Of a stretch of 64,000 nucleotides of DNA, positions 53,619 to 63,100 are shown in pieces. This stretch comes from Deltaproteobacteria bacterium (GTDB lineage: Bacteria > Myxococcota_A > UBA9042 > PHBI01). How positions within the stretch are numbered: position 1 is the first letter of the stretch; the number at the start of each line of letters is the position of its first letter. The position numbers were made by a program, and so were the translations under genes. Where the stretch lies: positions 548,501-612,500 of the forward strand of contig JACKFA010000002.1 in assembly GCA_020632715.1 (NCBI GenBank), given 5' to 3'. Below the pieces are notes generated by a model, which did not search any database, was not told the DNA's origin, and saw nothing but the letters and a program-made list of their open reading frames with translations.

Positions 53619-56186
53619 TCAGCGGCAGGTGCGCGCCCCGACCGACGTGAAGCTCTCGTCGAGCGCGACCGCGCCGAGCGAGACGCGGCACCCGGCGCCC
53701 TCCTTCGGCTGCAGCACGAGGTCCACGCCCGGCGTCACCACGACCTGGAACCACCCCTCGTCGTCCGTGAGCGTCACGTCGCGCCCGCCCGTGACCACCG
53801 CGCCCGCGACCGGCCGCCCCTCGGGCGTCACCGCCTGCCCGAACACCGTCGTGTAGGCGCGCGCGTCCCACGTGAGCGTCTCGACGCAGCCCGGGAAGAG
53901 CGTGACCGTCCGCGGCGCGAGGTCCACGTCGACGAAGTGCGGCCCCGGCACCGGCGCGAGCGTGACCTGGTACTCGCGGTAGGGCAGGAGGTAGAAGATC
54001 CGCCGCTCGCCCGCTCGCAGCGTGCGGCGGTCGCCCCCGGAGACGCCGCCGGCGCCTGTCTGATCGCGGATCGTCACCGCGAACTCCGCGCCCGCCGGGT
54101 AGCGCTTCTGCTGCGCGTCCACCTCGACGATGAGCGCCGAGTCGCCCACGAAGCGCCCGCCGAAGAGGGCGCCGTCGCCGTCGATGGCGCCGGAGAGGCG
54201 GAAGCTCCCGAAGTAGCGGGTCGCGGCGTTGTCGGCCGCGAGGTCGCGGTCGACCGCGGCGTAGAGCTCGCCCAGGACGCCGCGGTAGGAGGCGTCGAGG
54301 TGGCCGTCGGTCTGCTCGGCGTGGCGGTCGGCGATGGCGCGGACGCGGATCTCGTCGTCGAGCCAGTCCCCGTCGTCGAGCTGGAGGTCCACGCGGGCGC
54401 GCGGGGTCACCTGGGGCTCGCTCTGCGCGACGGCGCCGTCGTCGTCGCGGTAGTCGGCGCCGCCGGCGAGGGTGCCGAGGAGGTGCGGGAGGCTCACGCG
54501 CAGCTGGAGGAGCGCCGAGCCCGTGATGGCGGCGTTCTCGGACCAGTCGGCGTTCGCGAGGAGCTCGAGGCCGGCGACGCGCCCCTGGGTGACGGCCCAG
54601 CGGAGGCGCCCGGCGGCGGCGAGGCGGCCGTCGTCGCCGAAGCGCTGGTAGCTGCCCTGGAGGTTCAGGCTCACGGGGCCGAGGGAGAGGCCGGCGGAGG
54701 CGCCGAGGGAGGTCCCGTCGGCCGGGAGGACGGGGGAGAGCGTGTCGGGGTCGTGGCGGGCGACGTGGCGGCCGTAGAGCGAGGCGTAGACGGGGCCGAG
54801 GCGCGCGAGGAGGGAGCCCGTGAGGCCCCAGTCGAGGTCGCTCGAGACGAGGCCCGTGAGGACGAGCTCGAGGGGCTCCGTGACGACGACGAGCTTCGGC
54901 TCGGCGGTGAGGGCGAGGTCCTCGCGGCCGACGACATCGGCGCCGAGGCCGAGCCAGGGGAGGACGCGGTGGAGGGTGACGGCGCGCGCGTAGGCGATGC
55001 GCTCGCCGCCGTCGAAGGTGAAGCCGAGCTCGCCGAGCCAGAGCGGGTGCGAGCCGGGCGGCATGCGGTACGTGCGGATGAGGAAGCGCTCCTCGTAGCG
55101 GGGCTCGCCGCCGGCCTCCTCGCGGATCTCGAGGGTGACCGGGTAGGCGCCGAGCGGGAGGGAGTCGGTGTCGAGGACCTGCGGGCCCTGGTCGTATTCG
55201 CGCGTGGCGTAGCGGCGGCCGTCCTTCAGGATGGTGACGACCGAGGGGCGCGCGAGGAGGACGACGAGGTCGTTCCCGATGGCCTGGCGCGGGCGGTAGA
55301 GCGTGTCGGTGGGGGTGGAGAGGGAGAGGGAGACGGTGCGCGGGAGCGAGGAGAAGGCGGTGCCGTGGGGGGCGATGAGGCCGGCCTCGAAGTGGAAGCC
55401 GTCGGCGTCGTGCTCGGCGGCGGCTTCGTCGACGCGGGGGTCGGTGCGCGACATGAAGGAGAGGTCGGCGCGGAGGCGCGAGGCGTCGAAGGCGAGGAGG
55501 GTGCGGCTCCGGAGGGCGAGGGTGGGCTCCTGCACGCCGCCGGTCGAGCCGTAGACGGAGCCCTGCACGGTCTCGAGGAGGGAGAGGCCGGTGTCGGGGC
55601 TGTCGAGGTACTCGCGCGGGCGGCCGGCGAGGGAGGAGAGGAAGACGGGGGCCACGAAGACCGTGACCTTGTACTTCGAGCTGTCGAAGAGGATGGCGGC
55701 GACCTCGGGCTCGAGGCGGCCGCAGCCGGGGGCCTTCGTGCGGGTGCCGCAGACCTTGCCCTCGTGGGCGTCGAGGTCGCCCGTGAGGGCCTGCGTGACC
55801 TCGGCCTTGCCGATGACGTTCGGGACCTTGGCGACGACCGCGGCGGGGTCCTCGAAGCGGAGGCGGCCTTGGCCGAAGGTGGCGCGGAACTGGCCGAGGC
55901 GGAGCCCCGCCCAGTAGACGTCGACGAAGGTGGTCTCGGGGCCGGCGAGGTCCTCGAAGCCGGGCGGGACGTCGCTCCGCGGCGGCGGGCCCGGCGGGGG
56001 AGGGGGCGCGTCGTCGGGATCGAGGGGGGCGTCCGGCGAGGCGGCGGGCGGGCCGGCGGCGCCGGCGGGAGGCGCGTGCGCGAGCCCCAATACGACGAAG
56101 AGCAGGGCCAGCGCTGGACCTGCTCTTCGGAGGGTGCCGCGCGCCGCGATGGGACGCGGCGCCGCGGGGTGAAGGGTTCGCGTCAC
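53619..56186 (-). CDS. Outer-membrane usher, alpha/CS1-type (CooC/TcfC-like)
   Basis: An 855-residue protein. A signal peptide ends PPAGAAG, followed by a Pro/Asp-rich stretch. The beta-barrel domain has FDSSKYKVTVFVAPVF, GSTGGVQEPTLALRSRTLLAFDASRLRAD and SLSLSTPTDTLYRPRQ; the middle domain has LGAYPVTLEIREEAGGEPRYEERFLIRTYRMPPGS, typical of the CS1-type ushers. The C-terminal domain has a plug-like TTVFGQAVTPEGRPVAGAVVTGG. Start is GTG. It directly follows the pilin (12 bases). Confidence 0.85.
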   Translation of the reverse strand: MTRTLHPAAPRPIAARGTLRRAGPALALLFVVLGLAHAPPAGAAGPPAASPDAPLDPDDAPPPPPGPPPRSDVPPGFEDLAGPETTFVDVYWAGLRLGQFRATFGQGRLRFEDPAAVVAKVPNVIGKAEVTQALTGDLDAHEGKVCGTRTKAPGCGRLEPEVAAILFDSSKYKVTVFVAPVFLSSLAGRPREYLDSPDTGLSLLETVQGSVYGSTGGVQEPTLALRSRTLLAFDASRLRADLSFMSRTDPRVDEAAAEHDADGFHFEAGLIAPHGTAFSSLPRTVSLSLSTPTDTLYRPRQAIGNDLVVLLARPSVVTILKDGRRYATREYDQGPQVLDTDSLPLGAYPVTLEIREEAGGEPRYEERFLIRTYRMPPGSHPLWLGELGFTFDGGERIAYARAVTLHRVLPWLGLGADVVGREDLALTAEPKLVVVTEPLELVLTGLVSSDLDWGLTGSLLARLGPVYASLYGRHVARHDPDTLSPVLPADGTSLGASAGLSLGPVSLNLQGSYQRFGDDGRLAAAGRLRWAVTQGRVAGLELLANADWSENAAITGSALLQLRVSLPHLLGTLAGGADYRDDDGAVAQSEPQVTPRARVDLQLDDGDWLDDEIRVRAIADRHAEQTDGHLDASYRGVLGELYAAVDRDLAADNAATRYFGSFRLSGAIDGDGALFGGRFVGDSALIVEVDAQQKRYPAGAEFAVTIRDQTGAGGVSGGDRRTLRAGERRIFYLLPYREYQVTLAPVPGPHFVDVDLAPRTVTLFPGCVETLTWDARAYTTVFGQAVTPEGRPVAGAVVTGGRDVTLTDDEGWFQVVVTPGVDLVLQPKEGAGCRVSLGAVALDESFTSVGARTCR

Positions 56187-56198
56187 GCGAACCGGACG

Positions 56199-56717
56199 TT
56201 AGATAGGGGCGACAGTAAGCGTCAAGGTCGTCGTGTAGTGACCAGTCGTGGCGGTATCCACGTCAGCCTGCACGGGTGTGATGTGGAGAGCGGCGTTGGA
56301 GGCAGAACAGCTCACGTCCGTCGTCCCGATGAACGGACCGGCGTTGGCACCGACGGTCACGGTGTTCCCGGTGGTGGTCGCGTCGTCCCAGGTAGCCGTG
56401 AAGCCGATGGTGACGCCGGTGTCGTCCACGTTGTCGAGCGTGAAGTCGCCACCGTTGGAGGTCGAAGCGATGTCGAGCGTGTACTGGGCTCCCGGCGACG
56501 AGCTGTACACGCAGATGCCGTTGGCGTCCGCTGTTGTCACACCGTTTCCCGGAACGAGCGTGAGGCTCAAGTTCGCGTTGACGCCGCTGATGCTGACCGC
56601 GGGGTTCACATCCCCCTGCAGCGTGATGGTGGCGTCGGGCGCAGCGAGCGCCGCACCAGCCAAGATCGTGACAAACGCGACCGCGATCCCCTGAACCGCA
56701 CGCATCAGTGAACGCAT
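56199..56717 (-). CDS. Pilin-like subunit of the chaperone-usher pilus
   Basis: A 172-residue protein with a signal peptide ending AALAAPD. The mature part is beta-rich, alternating Thr/Val/Asp strands (ITLQGDVNPAVSISGV and TGHYTTTLTLTVAP), with two Cys. It lies 12 bases ahead of the usher. GGGGG precedes the start, which is the ATG at 56717. The only subunit gene seen; no tip adhesin. Confidence 0.75.
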   Translation of the reverse strand: MRSLMRAVQGIAVAFVTILAGAALAAPDATITLQGDVNPAVSISGVNANLSLTLVPGNGVTTADANGICVYSSSPGAQYTLDIASTSNGGDFTLDNVDDTGVTIGFTATWDDATTTGNTVTVGANAGPFIGTTDVSCSASNAALHITPVQADVDTATTGHYTTTLTLTVAPI

Positions 56718-57040
56718 CGTTTTCCCCCGCTTTTCGTTCTGTGACTGATGACGGTGGGAGGTCCCCCACCTGGTTCACCCACGGTAAGGGACCCCCGAGA
56801 GCCGGATCCATAGCCTTCCAGGCGGCCGCGCCGTACCCGGATACGGCCGATCGGGCGCTCACCCCGCTCTTTGGCGGCTCATCCGTGATCGGCGATAACG
56901 CAGCGATTACATTTTCTTACGCTTTCCGTCTTCAGCCGCGCGCCGTCGGCCGCCCGCGCCGGATCGTGGCGCGTCGTACTCATGACCGCGCTACGGGCCG
57001 CCCCGAGCCCCTCGGTCACCCGGTTCGAGCCCCGGTCCCA
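56718..57040. other. Intergenic region upstream of the pilin gene
   Basis: A 323-base stretch without a supported gene. An AT-rich patch (GATTACATTTTCTTACGCTT, 56904-56923) is the likely pilin promoter area, on the minus strand. No tRNA or other RNA recognised. Confidence 0.4.
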
Positions 57041-57078
57041 GAAAGCCGAAGGCCCGCCGGCGCTGACGCCGACGGGCC
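57041..57078 (-). terminator. Terminator after the giant protein gene
   Basis: On the minus strand GGCCCGTCGGCG, TCAG loop and CGCCGGCGGGCC form a 12-bp stem (one mismatch-free pair set), followed by TTCGGCTTTCTGG. It starts 37 bases after the stop codon at 57115. Confidence 0.7.
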
Positions 57079-57114
57079 CTCCGTCATCTCACCGGGCGAA
57101 CAGCCCGGACCGCG

Positions 57115-60100
57115 CTACCAGTTCCTGTTCGACGCCGACCCGTCCGCGCCCGCCTGGCCGGCCTGCCCGACGGACGTCCCGCCGAACCCGCCGCGCCCGC
57201 CGAAGCCGCCCGAGAGGAACGTGTTGAAGTTCTGGAAGGTCGGCGTCCCGCTGTAGTTGTGCAGGTAGATGCCGAACGAGGCGCCGCCCTGGCCGCCGCC
57301 GCCGCCACCGCCGTGGCCGCCGTCGCCGCCCTGGCCGCCGCGGCCGCCGAAGCCCATCGCGTAGGTCCAGCGCCCGTAGGTGAGGCCGCCGTCGCCGCCG
57401 TTGCCGCCGAGGCCGCCCTTGCCGCCGCTGCCGCCGGCGCCGCCGTCGCCGCCCGTGCCGCGCGTCACCGTGTTGCCCGTGATGACCGGCAGGCTCCCGA
57501 TGGCCGTCGACGCCGTGTTCGTGATGAAGATGCCGAACGACCCGCCACCCGGCTGCCCGCCGGTGCCCGCCGTGCCGCCGCAGCCGCCCGCGCCGCCGCC
57601 ACCACCCGACCCGCCGAGCGAGTCGTCGGTGTTGTCGCCGCCCGACGAGCAGTCGCTCGTCACGTCCGCGCCGCCGCCGGCGCCACCGCCGCCGCCGCCG
57701 CCGCCGTGCGTGCCCGCCGTGCCGGCCGAGCCCGCGTAGCCCTTCCACTCGAACGACGTGACCTGACCGTTGTTCGCCGCCGCGCCCGCGCCGCCCGACC
57801 GGTCCGTCCCGCGCCCGCCGTTCGCGCCCGGGAGACCCGTCGCCGAGTAGCCGCCCGTGCCGAACGTGCCGCAGTTCGTGCTCTTCCGGTCGTGGCCGCC
57901 CTCGCCGCCGCCGCCCGCCGTGCCGTTGCCGGTGCCGGCCGTGCTGCCGCCGCCGCCCGAGGGCTGCTGGTCGTAGTCGGTGCCGCTCTCGAGCGTGTTC
58001 GGGCACTTCGCCGAGGCGCCGCCGCCGCCCGCGACGCTCGTGCCGCCGCAGGTGTTGCTGCCGCCGCCGCCGCAGCTCGTCGCGTCCTTCGTGTTCGTGT
58101 CCGAGTTCCAGCAGTTCGGCACGTTGCCAGGGACGTCCGCGGCGCTCGTGCAGTTGTTGTACGTGTTCGTGAGGATCGAGCGCTCGCCGATCTGCCCGTT
58201 GCCGCCGTCGCTCCCGAGCGTCCCGTTCGAGCCGTTGGTGCCGACGCCGCCCGAGCCGCCGAAGATCACGTTGCTCCGGATCTCGAGCTTGTTGTTCGAG
58301 TCCTTCACCCAGATCGCGTAGCTGTTGCCGCTCGGCGCGAAGCTCGACTGCCCGTCGATGATGAAGCCCTCGAGGACGGTGGTCTTCGTCGTGATGCCCT
58401 GCGCGATGATGGTCTTCACGTGCGTCACGATGGACGACGCCCCGCGGATCGTCGTGTTCGTCGCCGCCACGTTCCGCTCCCACGTGTCCGCGCGGTAGCC
58501 GCCGAGGAGCGACACGCCGTCGACGAGCGACACCGTCTCCTCGTAGAGCCCGTCCGCCACGAGCACCTTCGTCCGGCCCGCCGCCACCGCGCGCGTGATG
58601 CCGTAGCCGATGGTGCGGCACGGGAAGTTCCCGCCGCCCGTGCCCGTCCCGACCGGGCCGAGGCCGCAGCCCGCCGTGTCCTGCGCGAGCGCCTGCGTGT
58701 TCGACACGTAGATCGCGACCGGGTCGAGCATGAACTCGCAGCCGTCGTCCGGGACGCCGTTCAGGTTGTAGAAGTAGTTCGTCACACCCGCGCAGCGCGG
58801 GTTCGTGCTCCCCGGCGCGCAGCACTGGAGCCCGCACGTCGGCGTGCCCGTCGCGTTGCACGTGCCGTAGCCGTTCGCCTTCGCGAAGATCGTCGTACAG
58901 TCGGTGAAGCAGTTCCCGCAGAAGTCATCGCGGTAGTACTTGCCCTGCGCGTTGACGAAGCCGTTGTCGGTGACGCCGTTGCAGTCGTTGTCGAGGAGGT
59001 CGCAGGTCTCCGTGCCCGCGGTGCCGGCCGTCGCCGAGCAGGACACGCCGTTGCCGCCCGCGTTGCAGATGTAGTTGCCGAACGCCTTGCACGTGCCGAC
59101 GCCGACGCTGCAGAGCTGCCCCTTCGTCGGGTAGTCCTCGTCGATGGCGCCGTCGCAGTCGTCGTCGAGGTTGTTGCAGAGCCCCGTCTCGTTCGACACC
59201 GCCGGCGTCCCGCCGCTCTTGCTGCACTCCGTCGCGCTCCCGTTCGCCGAGCACTGGTAGACGCCCGTCTGCTGGCACACGCCCTGGCCCATCGTGCACG
59301 GCTGGCCCTTGTTCGCCCACGCCGCGTTCTCGTCGACCTGCCCGTTGCAGTCGTTGTCGACGCCGTCGCAGATCTCCGTCGACGCCGCCCCCGCGACCGC
59401 GTTGCACGTCGTGCTCGCGCCGTTCGCCGTGCACACGTAGAACCCGAAGCGCTGGCAGGCGCCGACGCCGTTGCTGCAGCTCTGGTTCAGGTTGCCGAAG
59501 CCCTCGTCGGTCGTGCCGTCGCAGTCGTCGTCCTGGTAGTTGCAGATCTCGGCCGCCGGGGTCTTGCCGACGCACGTGAGGCCCGACGACCCGCCCGCGC
59601 AGTCCTGGACACCGGCGCACGAGCCGAACCCGTTCGTGATGCTGCAGCTCTGGCCGCGCCCGGCGACGTCGTCGATGGCGCTGTTGCAGTTGTTGTCGAC
59701 GTTGTCGCAGATCTCCGTCGCGGGCGTGAGCGCCGTGCAGGAGCTCCAGCCGGTCGACGGGTTGCACGTCTCGCTGCCGTAGCAGGTGCCGATCGCGTTC
59801 GACTTCAGGCAGGTGCGGGTCTTCCCGGTGTCACCCGCGAGGCACGTGCACGACGCCGACTGCGGCACGCACTGCTTGAAGCCGCCCGTCACGTCCTGGC
59901 ACGTGTAGCCGCTCGGGCACACGCCCGCCGCCGTCCCGTGCAGGTTGCCCGCGCTGCAGTCGATGCCGCAGTACTGGCCGCCGTCGAGCGCGAGGCACTT
60001 GTCGCCCGGGGTCGGGCAGTTCGAGTCCGACGCGCACGACTGGCACGCAGCGCTCGTCGCCGGGAGGCACGTCAGCGGCCCCGCCTTGTAGTACCCGGCC

Positions 60101-63100
60101 GCGCACGTCGCCACCTCGCAGCGCGGGGCGCCGCCGTTCTCGACGCACGTCGCCGTCGCGTTCGGGATGGACCCGGCGCACGACACGCCGCACGTCCCGC
60201 AGTTCGCGTTGTTCACGTAGTAGCCGTTCGCGTTCTTGAAGGACTCGTCGATCTGCCCATCGCAGTTGTCGTCCTTGAAGTTGCACGTCTCGGCCGCCGG
60301 CGTCGCCGCCGGGCACTGCCAGCCGCCCGTGCCGCCGCACGTCCAGCTCGCCGAGCACGTCCCGTTCGCGTTCGTCACCGCGCACGCCGTCGTCGGCGCC
60401 GTCGCCCCCTCGTCGACGGAGCTGTTGCAGTTGTCGTCGAGGCCGTTGCACGTCTCGGCCGCCGGGACCTTGGCGTTGCAGCCCGTCCACCCGACCGACG
60501 GGTTGCACGTCTCGTTGCCGTAGCACGTGCCGTTGCCGTTCGTGCTCGAGCAGAGGCGCGTCTTCCCAGCGTCGCCCGCGAGGCAGTCACACGCCCCCGA
60601 CTGCGGCACGCACTGGTTCGGCCCGCCCGCGAACGCCTGGCACACGAAGCCCGCGTTCTGGCAGCTCCCGGCCGCCGTCCCGTGCACGTTGCCCGCGCTG
60701 CAGTCCTGCCCGCAGAACTTCCCGCTCCCGATGGTGAGGCAGCGGTCGCCCGGGTTCCCGCAGTCGCCGTCGACCACGCACGGCGAGCACGCCGTCGCCG
60801 TCGCCGGGAGGCACGACGTCGCGCCCGCCACGTAGTAGCCGACGTCGCAGCTCTCGACCTCGCAGCGCGGGGTGCCGTTGTTCAGGCGGCACGTCGCCGT
60901 CGCGTGCGGGAGGACGCCCGTGCACGACGAGCCGCACGTCCCGCAGTTCTGGTCGTTCACGTACTTCCCGCTCTGCTTGAAGTCCTCGTCGACCTGCCCA
61001 TCGCAGTCGTTGTCCGCGAAGTCGCACGTCTCGGCCGCCGGCGTCGCCGCCGGGCACACCCAGCCGCCCGCGCCCTGGCACTGCCAGCCCGCCGAGCACG
61101 TCCCGTACGCGTTCGTCACGGCGCACGGGTCCGTCGGCGCCGCGACGCTCTCGTCCGCCTGGCCGTTGCAGTTGTCGTCGAGGCCGTTGCAGGTCTCGGC
61201 CGCCGGCGTCTTCGCCGAGCACCCGTACCAGCCGCTCGTCGGGTTGCAGGTCTCGCTGCCGAAGCACGTCCCGCTCGCGTTCGTCGCCTGGCAGGTGCGG
61301 GTCTTCCCGCTGTCACCGGCGCGGCACGCGCAGCTGTGCGACGTCGGCACGCACACGTTCGCGCCGCTCGCCTGCGCCTCGCAGCTGTAGCCCGACGGGC
61401 ACTGCCCCGCCGGCGTCCCATAGGCGTTGCCGGCGTCGCAGGAGCGGGCGCACACGTTCGCCCCGTCGAGCGCGATGCACTTGTCGCCGGGCGTCCCGCA
61501 GTTCGCGTCGGTGGCGCACGCGAGGCACGTGTTGTCCGTCGCCGGGAGGCACGTCAGCGCGCTCGCCTTGTAGTAGCCCGTCGCGCACGTCGCGACCTCG
61601 CAGCGCGGGGCGCCGCTCGCCGCCGAGCACGTCGCCGTCGCGTTCGCGATGCTGCCGGCGCAGGAGATCCCGCACGCGCCGCAGTTCGCGTCGCTCACGT
61701 ACTGGCCGGACGCGTTCTTGAACGCCTCGTCGACCTGGCCGTTGCAGTTGTCGTCGAGGTAGTTGCAGGTCTCGGCCCCGGGCGTCGCCGCCGGGCACTG
61801 CCAGCCGCTCGCCCCGCCGCACGTCCAGCTCGCCGAGCACGTCCCGTTCCCGTTCGTGTTCGCGCAGGACTGCGTCGGCTGCACGGCGCCCTCGTCGACC
61901 TGGCTGTTGCAGTTGTCGTCGAGGCCGTTGCACGTCTCGGCCGCCGGGACCTTCGCGTTGCACGTCCCCCAGCCGCTCGTCGCGTTGCAGGTCTGCGTGC
62001 CGTAGCACGTGCCGTTGCCGTTCGCGTTGGAGCAGAGCCGCGTCTTGCCGTCGTCGCCCGCGAGGCAGTCGCACGCCCCGGACTGCGGCACGCACTGGTT
62101 CGGGCCGCCCGCGAACGCCTGGCACGTGAAGCCGCTCGTCGCGCACGTCCCGGCCGCCGTGCCGTGCACGTTCCCGGCGCTGCAGTCCTGCCCGCAGAAC
62201 TGGCCGCCGCCGATGGTGAGGCAGCGGTCGCCCGGGTTCCCGCAGTCCGCGTCGACCGAGCACGGCGAGCACGCCGTGACCGTCGCCGGGAGGCACGCCG
62301 TGGCGCTCGCCTTGTAGTAGCCGACGTCGCACGTCAGCACCTCGCAGCGCGGCGTCGTGCCGTTCAGCTTGCACGTCGCGGTCGCGTTCGGCAGCACCCC
62401 GTCACACGACGCGCCGCACGTCCCGCAGTTCTGGTCGTTCACGTACTTGCCGTTGACCTTGAAGGTCTCGTCGACCTGCCCATTGCAGTTGTCGTCGACG
62501 AAGTTGCAGGTCTCGGCCCCGGGCGTCGCCGCCGGGCACTGCCAGCCGCTCGCCCCGCCGCACGTCCAGCTCGCCGAGCACGTCCCGTTCGCGTTCGTCG
62601 CCTGGCACGGGTCGGTCGGCGCGGTCACCGCCTCGTCGACGGCGCCGTTGCAGTTGTCGTCCTGGCCGTTGCACGTCTCGGCCGCCGGCGTCTTCGCCGA
62701 GCACCCGAACCACCCGCTCGCCGGGTTGCAGGTCTCCGTCCCGAAGCACGTGCCGCTCGTGTTCGCCTTCTGGCAGGTCCGCGTCTTGCCGTTGTCCGCC
62801 GTGAGGCACGAGCAGCTGTGCGAGCTCGGCACGCACACCTGCGCGCCGCTGCCCTGCGTCTCGCACGCGTACCCGGCCGGGCACTGGCCCGCCGGCGTCC
62901 CGTAGGCGTTGCCGGCGCCGCAGCTCCGGGCGCACACGTTCGCCCCGTCGAGCGCGATGCACTTGTCGCCGGGCGTCCCGCAGTTCGCGTCGGTGGCGCA
63001 CGCGAGGCACGAGTTGTCCGTCGCCGGGAGGCACGTCAGCGCGCTCGCCTTGTAGTAGCCCGCCGAGCACGTCGCCACCTCGCAGCGCGGGGTGCCGCTC

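Noticed and set aside
57015..57042. tRNA-like TTCGAG with CCA
   Set aside because: The stem bases on either side of the loop (CCCGG and CCCGG) do not pair, and no acceptor or anticodon arm was found.
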